Shown piece after piece: positions 1 to 4,728 of a DNA stretch of 6,424 nucleotides. The notes under the pieces are model-generated. The model searched no databases, was not told the DNA's origin, and saw only the letters and a list, made by a program, of their open reading frames with translations. Numbering within the stretch: the stretch's first letter is position 1; each line of letters begins with the position of its first letter. This DNA comes from Saprospiraceae bacterium (GTDB taxonomy: Bacteria; Bacteroidota; Bacteroidia; Chitinophagales; Saprospiraceae). The position numbers and the translations under genes are program-made. The stretch covers positions 1 through 6,424 of the forward strand of contig JACMMM010000138.1 of assembly GCA_014379065.1 (NCBI GenBank), written 5' to 3'.

Positions 1-940
1 CTTTCAACAACAAATCCACACGGCTTTGGATTTTGTATTGGAACTTCAAATTTTTCTCCTGCACCACATCGCGGAAACGCTGCGCCCAGCTGGGCTTCAA
101 TCCAAAAATATCGTCCGACATCCAGAAATACCGCGCACCGTAGCGCTCGATCAGCATCTCGATTTCGGCGGCCACGCGCTCCGGGCTGCGCGCGTTGTAG
201 CGGTTGCCGTAAATCGGCTTGGCGCACCAGTTGCACTTGTAGGGGCAGCCGCGAGTAGTGGCGAGGTTTAGAGAGAAATAGCCGTGGTGCTGTAGCCAGA
301 TTTGGCGGTAGGGTTCGATGTCTACCAAATCCCAGGCGGGGTCGGGGAGGGCATCGAGGTCGTGGAGGACAGGGCGGGGCGGGTTTTTGATTGGAGATTT
401 ACGATTTACGATTTGGGATTTTTGATTGACGATTGACGATTGATGATTGATGATTGATGATGTGTAGGCGATACCGAGTATCCTGGAATAGTCGGTTTCT
501 CCTGCTTCAAGTGCTTGCAAAAGTTCTTGGAGCGTTCTTTCACCCTCTCCCAAAATTACAAAATCAACACCTTGGCAGAGGTATTCTTCATAATGATCCG
601 TGCTGTCGCTATTGTTGACAATGACGATACTGCCCGCAGCCTTACCCATTTGCATCATCTCGAACGCGGCCTCGCGCATACGGGTGAGGCACATTTTGGT
701 GAGGTAATTAAAGCCGTCGTCGTAAATGACCAGATAGCGCGGGCGTTCTTTTTCTAAGGTTGGGAGTAATTCATTTGCACTGTGTTTCAAGGCAGTGTCA
801 AACAGTGAGACCTCGTAGCCGCACTCGCGCATCAACGCCGCCGCGCAGAGCGTGCCGTAGGGTGGGTAAGGTTGCGCGTTTTTCCACTGCTTTGGGTCGA
901 AGCGGTAGAAGTAGGAGTGGGTGAAGAGGATGTGGGCCAT
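1..940 (-). CDS. B12-binding-domain radical SAM protein (C-terminus beyond the window)
   Basis: This is the first 313 codons of a cobalamin-binding-type radical SAM enzyme; the frame is open to the left edge. Residues 1-150 look like the Rossmann-type B12-binding domain seen in BchE/HpnR-like proteins, beginning MAHILFTHSYF with PYPPYGTL at 24-31 and the domain-ending GEGERTLQELL at 131-141. No classical DxHxxG cobalamin-ligand motif is visible, so B12 may be bound base-off without His, or not at all. The radical SAM cluster motif CxxxCxxC is C232, C236 and C239 in TTRGCPYKCNWC, followed by SPERVAAEIEML and SDDIFGLKP, both typical of this class. The start is firm: an in-frame TGA lies two codons upstream of the ATG. 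Residues 161-186 are a 7-residue-periodic insert encoded by a DNA repeat, at the place where relatives have a short hairpin before the PRPVLHDLDALPDPAWDL linker. The substrate cannot be inferred. The other track frames over this stretch are shadows. Confidence 0.93.
   Translation of the reverse strand, partial: MAHILFTHSYFYRFDPKQWKNAQPYPPYGTLCAAALMRECGYEVSLFDTALKHSANELLPTLEKERPRYLVIYDDGFNYLTKMCLTRMREAAFEMMQMGKAAGSIVIVNNSDSTDHYEEYLCQGVDFVILGEGERTLQELLQALEAGETDYSRILGIAYTSSIINHQSSIVNQKSQIVNRKSPIKNPPRPVLHDLDALPDPAWDLVDIEPYRQIWLQHHGYFSLNLATTRGCPYKCNWCAKPIYGNRYNARSPERVAAEIEMLIERYGARYFWMSDDIFGLKPSWAQRFRDVVQEKNLKFQYKIQSRVDLLLK
389..461. repeat. In-frame 7-bp tandem repeat array (GATTNNN)n
   Basis: About ten consecutive 7-bp units begin with GATT, at 389, 396, 403, 410, 417, 424, 431, 438, 445 and 452, with a degenerate eleventh (GATG) at 459. 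The variants come in runs: GATTTAC twice, GATTGAC twice and GATTGAT three times, which suggests local duplication. The array lies inside the radical SAM gene. Because 7 is not a multiple of 3, the protein repeats every 21 bp, giving a 7-residue period (SSIINHQ, SSIVNQK, SQIVNRK, SPIKN) at residues 161-186 on the minus strand. Similar Ser/Ile/Asn/Gln/Lys-rich inserts are known to me from Bacteroidota proteins; that is recollection, not a search. Confidence 0.9.
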
Positions 941-969
941 TCGTCATGTTGGGCATTAAGTTTGCGCAG

Positions 970-977
970 TAAAGATA
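970..977 (-). promoter_or_regulatory. Candidate -7 box for the radical SAM gene
   Basis: Read on the minus strand this is TATCTTTA, matching the Bacteroidota -7 consensus TAnnTTTG at all but the last base. It would start transcription about 20-25 bases before the ATG at 940. A TTG lies 22 bases further upstream, slightly farther than the usual 19-21 spacing for the -33 element, so the call is tentative. Confidence 0.35.
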
Positions 978-992
978 CTTTTAGCCAAGTAT
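975..992. promoter_or_regulatory. Inverted repeat between divergent promoters, possible operator
   Basis: ATACTT and AAGTAT form perfect 6-bp arms separated by 6 bp. The site lies between the two divergent -7 boxes and overlaps the one on the minus strand. Toxin-antitoxin operons often repress themselves by binding such sites, so this could be the operator of the PIN module and could also affect the radical SAM gene. A 6-bp inverted repeat can occur by chance. Confidence 0.25.
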
Positions 993-1008
993 TTTAAGAC
1001 AATTGCCC

Positions 1009-1016
1009 TATTTTTG
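1009..1016 (+). promoter_or_regulatory. -7 promoter box of the toxin-antitoxin operon
   Basis: TATTTTTG is a full match to the Bacteroidota -7 element TAnnTTTG. It ends 21 bases before the ATG at 1038, giving a short leader. No good -33 TTTG is seen at the expected distance. The box also argues against a TTG start at 1014, which would lie within the promoter. Confidence 0.6.
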
Positions 1017-1037
1017 CAGGAAATAGCAACCACATTC

Positions 1038-1271
1038 ATGTCTGCATCTGCCGCATCTCAACCATTCAGCAATGTCCAATTGGAAATACTGAAACTCTTT
1101 GCCGACAATGTCGCCGACGAAGACTTGTTGGCTATTAAAGAGTTGATTTCACGCTATTTCTTTGAGAAAGCCAAAGATGAAGCCGATAAGGTTTGGGAGG
1201 CCAAGCAAATGGACGCGCATAAAATGCTCAAACAACATCGGCGAACCCCTTATCAGAAGTTGCAGCCATGA
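1038..1271 (+). CDS. Putative antitoxin of a PIN toxin-antitoxin module
   Basis: This encodes a 77-residue, largely helical, charged protein directly upstream of a PIN-domain toxin. Its stop overlaps the toxin start (ATGA), so the two are probably translationally coupled. The layout SNVQLEILKLFADNV at 11-25, then DLLAIKELISRYFFEKAKDEADKVWE at about 29-54, and a C-terminal HRRTPY (67-72), resembles small uncharacterised proteins that precede TIGR00305-type PIN toxins in Bacteroidota and other bacteria. In such pairs the antitoxin usually blocks the nuclease with its C-terminal segment and may bind the operon promoter; here this is inferred from position. No ribbon-helix-helix or AbrB motif is recognisable, so the DNA-binding part is unclear. 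ATG at 1038 is preferred to the TTG at 1014 because the latter overlaps the -7 box. Confidence 0.82.
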   Translation: MSASAASQPFSNVQLEILKLFADNVADEDLLAIKELISRYFFEKAKDEADKVWEAKQMDAHKMLKQHRRTPYQKLQP

Positions 1272-1714
1272 GGGTTGTGCTCGACACTAATGTGCTCCTT
1301 GTTTCAATTTCCCGCCGATCTCCCCACCACCCAATTTTTCAGGCATTTGAAGAGAAACAGTATGAGCTGTTGGTCACCACCGACATTCTCTTGGAATACG
1401 AGGAAATTATCGGCGAAGAAATGAGCGCAAATATTGCAGAAAACATTGTCAAAGGCATTCGAGAAGCCCAAAACGCTCTATACATTCACAAATACTTTTA
1501 TTGGAATCTTATCACGGTTGACCCAGACGACAACAAGTTTGTGGATTGTGCAGTGGCGGGCAATGCAGATTTCACCGTTACCAACGACCGCCATTTCAAA
1601 GCGTTAAAAAAGATACCATTCCCAAAAGTGAAGGTGATTTCTGCCGATGATTTTGTCGAATTTTTGACTGGTTTTCGGCCTGTAAAACAGGAAAGATTGA
1701 AAAAAGAGAAGTGA
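1268..1714 (+). CDS. PIN-domain ribonuclease toxin (TIGR00305/COG1569-like)
   Basis: This is a complete 148-residue PIN-domain protein of the 'putative toxin-antitoxin system toxin component, PIN family' type. PIN toxins are Mg/Mn-dependent endoribonucleases that cut RNA targets such as tRNA or mRNA; the target here is unknown. The acidic residues of the active site are visible: D6 in MRVVLDTNVL, E43 in LLEYEEII, D93 in DDNKFVDCAVAG, and D101/D107 in ADFTVTNDRHF. Length and motif spacing are normal, so the enzyme looks intact. The last 15 residues are basic and Lys-rich. The start overlaps the antitoxin stop by four bases, the usual arrangement for a co-expressed pair. The gene is followed by a short AT-only inverted repeat (1728-1744) without a T-run, so where transcription ends is unclear. 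Confidence 0.95.
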   Translation: MRVVLDTNVLLVSISRRSPHHPIFQAFEEKQYELLVTTDILLEYEEIIGEEMSANIAENIVKGIREAQNALYIHKYFYWNLITVDPDDNKFVDCAVAGNADFTVTNDRHFKALKKIPFPKVKVISADDFVEFLTGFRPVKQERLKKEK

Positions 1715-1873
1715 ATAAACCCTTGATAATTATTTCGAATAATTGGGGGAACGAAACACTTGGCTTATGCGTTATCCCATAAACCCAAACGATTGCTTCT
1801 GTTTTATTTTGTAAGAAATCGCGGGGTTAATAGAATATCCTTTCAAGAATTGTTCACTAAACCAGAAAACGCC

Positions 1874-2707
1874 ATGACACTAAAAACCATTTTCCCCGCC
1901 CTTTTCCTCTTTTGCCTGATTTCCTGCCATCATTCCACCGAAATAATTCCAATAGATCCGGTTCCGCAGGCCGGGTTTATTTGCCCTGATTCCGTGCTGA
2001 CGGGCGCGGCCATTCCTTTTCAAAATACAACACAGCCCGCGACCTGCGATAATTATACCTGGTTCTTTGGGGAGGGCAGCAACCCTGTACAAGATAAAGA
2101 GCCGGTTCATGTATTTGACCAACCCGGGATAGTGAAAATTACCTTGATCGCAACAACCGAATCGGGTTCGGACACTACTGCCAGAACCGTTCTTGTGCTT
2201 GTTCCTCCGCCACCTCCGCCTCCTCCGCCTCCTCCGCCACCGCTTAAAAATGTTAAAATAACTGCCATTGAATACGATCTCCAGCACTGGCCATATTCAG
2301 CAGGGCCAGAGATTGGCAACGATTTGTATATAACAATTTACAGCAAGGCATTAGACACGACTATCTCTTTCAGAGATCAATATAATCAACATACCTTTTA
2401 CCTTTCAGTACCCCTGTTGGTGCCCGGTGATGATTTTCTGAGGGTGAAGGTCTTTGATCGCGATTCTATCCCTAATGAACCTATTGACTGGAATAACCCA
2501 AACTCCCTGCATGAGAAAGATTCAAATGATGTAGACGACTTATTTGAATCATACTATATCGAGCTATCATTGCGCAAGCAAAACGCGCCATTTGGTTTTA
2601 GCTGCCTCAGTCCGCCATACGCTGTTGGATATTACTATGGCGCAAACTGGGAGATTATGCCATGGAATCTTTATAACTATGTAAGGCTGCGAGGGGAGTG
2701 GGAGTAG
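1874..2707 (+). CDS. PKD-domain lipoprotein with polyproline linker
   Basis: This encodes a 277-residue predicted lipoprotein. Residues 1-18 form a lipoprotein signal (MTLKTIFPALFLFCLISC) with lipobox LISC and Cys18 as the lipid-attachment site. The signal fixes the start at 1874; an in-frame TTG extension to 1760 would bury it. Residues 30-109 resemble a PKD domain (YTWFFGEG at 61-68, PVHVFDQPGIVKITLIATTESG at about 77-98), a beta-sandwich common in surface proteins. A run of 13 prolines (111-123) links this to residues 124-277, which are rich in beta-type sequence and aromatic residues, with an acidic patch (DSNDVDDLFES). That part could be a C2-like beta-sandwich, but I do not recognise it with confidence. 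S17/C18/H19-H20 do not follow a clear outer-surface export signal. No enzyme motif is seen; a cell-envelope structural or binding role is inferred. Translation of the proline run should depend on EF-P. Confidence 0.86.
   Translation: MTLKTIFPALFLFCLISCHHSTEIIPIDPVPQAGFICPDSVLTGAAIPFQNTTQPATCDNYTWFFGEGSNPVQDKEPVHVFDQPGIVKITLIATTESGSDTTARTVLVLVPPPPPPPPPPPPPLKNVKITAIEYDLQHWPYSAGPEIGNDLYITIYSKALDTTISFRDQYNQHTFYLSVPLLVPGDDFLRVKVFDRDSIPNEPIDWNNPNSLHEKDSNDVDDLFESYYIELSLRKQNAPFGFSCLSPPYAVGYYYGANWEIMPWNLYNYVRLRGEWE
2204..2242 (+). repeat. Proline-codon repeat (13 CCN codons)
   Basis: Thirteen consecutive proline codons use CCT, CCG and CCA but no CCC, with a near 9-bp periodicity of CCTCCGCCN. This suggests growth by slippage or unequal crossing-over. 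On the opposite strand it would read as poly-Gly or poly-Arg; those reading frames are shadows. Confidence 0.95.
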
Positions 2708-2750
2708 ATCTTTTTATTTCATCCATTTCAGGAACCAATGCCAAAACACA

Positions 2751-2781
2751 CGAGCCATCCCGAATCATTCGGGATGGCTCG
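2751..2781. repeat. Perfect hairpin, 14-bp stem, in the convergent intergenic region
   Basis: The left arm 2751-2764 (CGAGCCATCCCGAA) is the exact reverse complement of 2768-2781, with a 3-nt TCA loop. It lies between the ends of two convergent genes. Read on the minus strand it is followed by TGTGTTTT, so it might end transcripts coming from efp; on the plus strand no T-run follows. It could equally be a dispersed REP-type palindrome. Confidence 0.85.
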
Positions 2782-2792
2782 CCCTTACCTGC

Positions 2793-2835
2793 ATCAAAGT
2801 TAGGAGGCAACTTCAAGTTGCCTCCTAACTTTGAT
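2793..2835. terminator. Perfect 21-bp-stem hairpin, possible bidirectional terminator or REP-like element
   Basis: Arms 2793-2813 and 2815-2835 are perfectly complementary around a single C at 2814; in practice the loop would be 3-5 nt. The core AGGAGGCAACTT is repeated inverted. It begins four bases after the efp stop on the minus strand and about 85 bases after the lipoprotein stop on the plus strand, which fits a shared terminator for convergent genes. Neither side has a proper T-run, so it is not a textbook intrinsic terminator, and it may be a mobile or dispersed palindrome. The palindrome itself is certain; the terminator role is inferred. Confidence 0.5.
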
Positions 2836-2839
2836 AAAA

Positions 2840-3406
2840 TCACTTCTTCACCCGCTCCATATACGCACCCGTAGTCGTATCTATTTTGATCCTATCGCCT
2901 TGCTCGCAGAAAAGCGGAACCCGCACCTCAGCGCCGGTTTCTACTGTAGCCGGTTTGAGCGTGTTGGTGGCTGTGTCGCCACGCAAACCCGGCTCACAAT
3001 AGGTGATCAAGAGTTCCACTGTTTGTGGAAGTTCCACGGAGAGAATAGTCTCTTTGGCAGCGTGATAGAGCACGTCCACAATATCGCCTTCCTTGAGGAA
3101 TTTGCCGTTGTCCACCATTTCTTCAGGAATGGAAATCTGGTCGTAGGTTTCCTGGTTCATGAGCGCATAGCCGCCGTCCTCGGGATAGAGATACTGGAAT
3201 TTGCGGCGTTCCACCCGCACTTCTGTGACGGTGGCGCCGCTGTTGTAGGTGTGTTCCACAACCCGACCGGAAGTGGTACTTTTCAGCTTGCACCACACTT
3301 TGCCGCTGCCGCGCCCAACCTGAAATTTTTGAAAATCAATGATTTTGACAATATCATTGTTGTGCTCGATGCAAAGGCCGTTGCGGATGTCTGTCGTCGT
3401 TGCCAT
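2840..3406 (-). CDS. efp: Translation elongation factor P, Arg32 type
   Basis: This is a complete 188-residue EF-P, the normal length. EF-P binds between the ribosomal P and E sites and speeds peptide-bond formation at consecutive prolines. The three domains are visible: the KOW-like N-domain (about 1-65), the first OB domain (66-128), and the C-terminal OB domain (129-188) with EPGLRGDTATNTLKPATVETG and the ending IDTTTGAYMERVKK. The start at 3406 (MATTTDIRNGLCIEHNND) matches the family; a longer frame to 3481 reads into a repeat-rich leader and is rejected. The loop tip is QVGRGSGKVW, so Arg32 stands where E. coli has Lys34 in PGKGQ. Arg at this place is typical of the EarP-rhamnosylated class of some Proteobacteria, but the rest of the protein is not of that class. 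No modifying enzyme gene is in the window. The gene has its own probable promoter at 3583-3590. Confidence 0.97.
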   Translation of the reverse strand: MATTTDIRNGLCIEHNNDIVKIIDFQKFQVGRGSGKVWCKLKSTTSGRVVEHTYNSGATVTEVRVERRKFQYLYPEDGGYALMNQETYDQISIPEEMVDNGKFLKEGDIVDVLYHAAKETILSVELPQTVELLITYCEPGLRGDTATNTLKPATVETGAEVRVPLFCEQGDRIKIDTTTGAYMERVKK

Positions 3407-3481
3407 TTTATTTGATGATGAATTGAAAAATGTTGAATGATGGGTTTGATTTGGGGGAGCCACGCCGTAATGCATGGGCAA

Positions 3482-3513
3482 ACCCGCCTTCGCCCTGAAG
3501 GGCTATGGCGGGT
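3482..3513. repeat. GC-rich nested palindromic element, copy A (efp leader)
   Basis: The outer arms ACCCGCC (3482-3488) and GGCGGGT (3507-3513) pair, and inside them GCCCT (3492-3496) pairs with AGGGC (3499-3503). It lies between the efp promoter and the efp start and would be part of the 5' untranslated RNA. On the minus strand it reads ACCCGCCATAGCCC and ends GGCGAAGGCGGGT, which is closely similar to the elements at 3516-3572 and 4677-4706. Confidence 0.8.
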
Positions 3514-3515
3514 AA

Positions 3516-3572
3516 AACCACCTTCGCCTCCTCCTCCGTTAAAACTACGGCGGATAAAGGGCTTCGGTGGGT
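3516..3572. repeat. GC-rich nested palindromic element, copy C (longer, adjacent to copy A)
   Basis: On the minus strand it begins ACCCACCGAAGCCCTT and ends GGCGAAGGTGGTT, sharing its ends with copy A but with a longer middle. That middle has its own hairpin: CCTCCGT (3533-3539) against ACGGCGG (3547-3553), with one mismatch. Only two bases separate it from copy A, so the two form a tandem pair in the efp leader. Confidence 0.65.
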
Positions 3573-3582
3573 AAACGGGGCG

Positions 3583-3590
3583 CAAAGGTA
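3583..3590 (-). promoter_or_regulatory. efp promoter, -7 box TACCTTTG
   Basis: On the minus strand this reads TACCTTTG followed by CG, a perfect match to the Bacteroidota TAnnTTTG element. A T-rich stretch (CTTTTT) lies 19 bases upstream, a fair -33 element (consensus TTTG). Transcription would begin near 3576, giving a leader of about 170 nt that starts with the two palindromic elements. This implies that efp can be expressed independently of the upstream kinase gene. Confidence 0.65.
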
Positions 3591-3644
3591 GCGCGATTTC
3601 CGTTTTTAGAAAAAGTTCGGTGAAAAATCGTTCATTCCAGTCCA

Positions 3645-3706
3645 TAAAGTCGCCGTTTCAGCAATATCGTCACAAATTCCAGCGACTAAAGTCGCCGTTA
3701 CAGCAA
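3645..3706. repeat. Duplicated 20-bp unit with a GCGACT-AA-AGTCGC palindrome at the kinase stop codon
   Basis: Two 20-bp copies (3645-3664 and 3687-3706) differ at one base (TTTCAG versus TTACAG) and are offset by 42 bp. The right copy overlaps a perfect palindrome, GCGACT-AA-AGTCGC at 3682-3695. It also contains the last two Leu codons and the TAA stop of the ROK kinase gene. The palindrome may work as a weak hairpin after that gene. Confidence 0.8.
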
Positions 3707-4606
3707 CGCCGCTCCGAAAACACCCGCACTGTCGCCCAATTTTGGGCGAAGGAACACGGTATCAATACGATGGTTGAACAAATGCTTTTGTACTTCTGCG
3801 GGGCCGTCGGTGTAGAGCCGTTCGATGTTGCCAACGCCGCCACCCAGCACTACCGCGTCTGGATCCACGATGTTGATGACGACCGCCATGGCTTTCCCAA
3901 AAAAATGCAACAACCGATCCATTGTTTGAATTGCCGCACTGTCTTCGCCTGATTCTGAACGGGTTACAATTTCACGAAGGGGAAGTTTTTGCCCACTTAG
4001 GCTGGCATAAAAGCGCTCGAGTGCTGGCCCGGAAATGACATTTTCGACACAGCCTGAATGACCACAGTAACAGGGGCCACCGCTCTCATCCAGAAAATTA
4101 TGTCCCCACTCGCCTGAAATGCCCTGTCGGCCGTTGCGCCCTTTGCCGTTGATCACCCAACCACCTCCTACGCCCGTACCGAGGATGACGCCAAATACAA
4201 CTTCTGCCTTTGGCACGGCTTCTGGCACTGCACCCATAAGCGCTTCGGCTACCGCAAAACAGTTTGCGTCATTTGCCAAACGGACAGGAATGCCTAACAT
4301 GGTCTCAAGATCTTTGTCAAATGGCTGGTCATTCAGCACCGTGGTGTTGGCATTTTTAATCACGCCCGTGTTGGGGTCAAGGGTTCCTGGATGGCCAATG
4401 CCAAGAGATAGGGCTTTCAGTACCGATTCTCTTTGAAGCATTTCCAGCATTTTAGCCACTTGTCCGAGAATGTGCTGATACCCCAGACCCGCTTCGGTGG
4501 GAATGCGCAACCGACAAATAGGTTGTGGATGGGCGCGGCTTTCGAGGACGACACCTTCTATTTTGGTGCCGCCAAGATCAATGCCGAAAAGGGGGGGATG
4601 GGACAT
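3698..4606 (-). CDS. ROK-family sugar kinase, Mak/fructokinase-like
   Basis: This is a complete 302-residue cytoplasmic ROK kinase, which would phosphorylate a free hexose at O6 using ATP. The N-terminal phosphate-binding loop is GIDLGGTKIE (8-17). The catalytic Asp is D113 in LANDANCFAVAEA. The zinc-binding ROK signature is complete: H169 in GEWGHN with C179, C181 and C186 in CYCGHSGC. The adenosine-side motif is NIVDPDAVVLGGGVGN (245-260). From memory, the wording of several motifs (GVIKNANTTVLNDQPFDKDL, GEWGHN, NI-x-RLY, GDSAGVFGAA) is closer to E. coli Mak fructokinase than to glucokinase or NagK, but substrate in this family cannot be read reliably from motifs. No sugar transporter or regulator is next to it. 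It is 122 bp downstream of the M23 gene on the same strand, with no convincing promoter of its own between, so co-transcription is possible. The final Leu-Leu-stop lies in a repeated DNA unit. Confidence 0.95.
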   Translation of the reverse strand: MSHPPLFGIDLGGTKIEGVVLESRAHPQPICRLRIPTEAGLGYQHILGQVAKMLEMLQRESVLKALSLGIGHPGTLDPNTGVIKNANTTVLNDQPFDKDLETMLGIPVRLANDANCFAVAEALMGAVPEAVPKAEVVFGVILGTGVGGGWVINGKGRNGRQGISGEWGHNFLDESGGPCYCGHSGCVENVISGPALERFYASLSGQKLPLREIVTRSESGEDSAAIQTMDRLLHFFGKAMAVVINIVDPDAVVLGGGVGNIERLYTDGPAEVQKHLFNHRIDTVFLRPKLGDSAGVFGAALL

Positions 4607-4657
4607 GGTGGGTGGTGACTGGTGATTTGTGGATTGGCGGATTTGTTTAAATTGGGG

Positions 4658-4723
4658 TCACATTGACCACATTTTTACCCGCCATAGGGCATAACGCAAA
4701 GGCGGAATCACATTGACCACATT
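4658..4723. repeat. 16-bp direct repeats flanking a GC-rich palindromic element (copy B)
   Basis: TCACATTGACCACATT occurs perfectly at 4658-4673 and again at 4708-4723. Between them, at 4677-4706, is an element starting ACCCGCCATAG and ending GCAAAGGCGGA. Its CCGCC (4679-4683) and GGCGG (4701-4705) can pair around a 17-nt loop. It resembles copy A read on the minus strand. The left direct repeat is itself part of a small inverted repeat, GGTCA-CAT-TGACC (4656-4668). The whole unit lies between the M23 stop and the kinase start. No TAnnTTTG promoter box was found here. Confidence 0.85.
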
Positions 4724-4728
4724 AATCA

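Noticed and set aside
389..461. 7-bp array as a CRISPR
   Set aside because: The units are contiguous 7-mers without spacers and lie within a coding frame.
1728..1744. AATTATT/AATAATT inverted repeat after the toxin gene as a terminator
   Set aside because: The stem has only A-T pairs, 7 bp, with no T-run after it (GGGGGA follows), so it is too weak to call.
1804..1811. TTATTTTG as a -7 box for the lipoprotein gene
   Set aside because: It misses the key A of TAnnTTTG, and no TTG lies at the right distance upstream.
1760..1873. N-terminal extension of the lipoprotein from a TTG start
   Set aside because: The extended sequence is basic and unstructured and would place the lipoprotein signal and lipobox internally; the ATG at 1874 begins a proper signal.
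1880..2319. Minus-strand frames rich in Arg or Gly opposite the lipoprotein gene
   Set aside because: They are antisense readings of the proline-codon run; the plus-strand frame has a signal peptide and a PKD domain.
2831..3415. Long plus-strand frame of 194 residues opposite efp
   Set aside because: It is antisense to a clear EF-P and has no recognisable motif.
3407..3481. Longer EF-P starting at 3481
   Set aside because: EF-P proteins begin with the MATTTDIRNG-type sequence seen at 3406; the extra 25 residues are Asn/Ser/His-rich translated leader.
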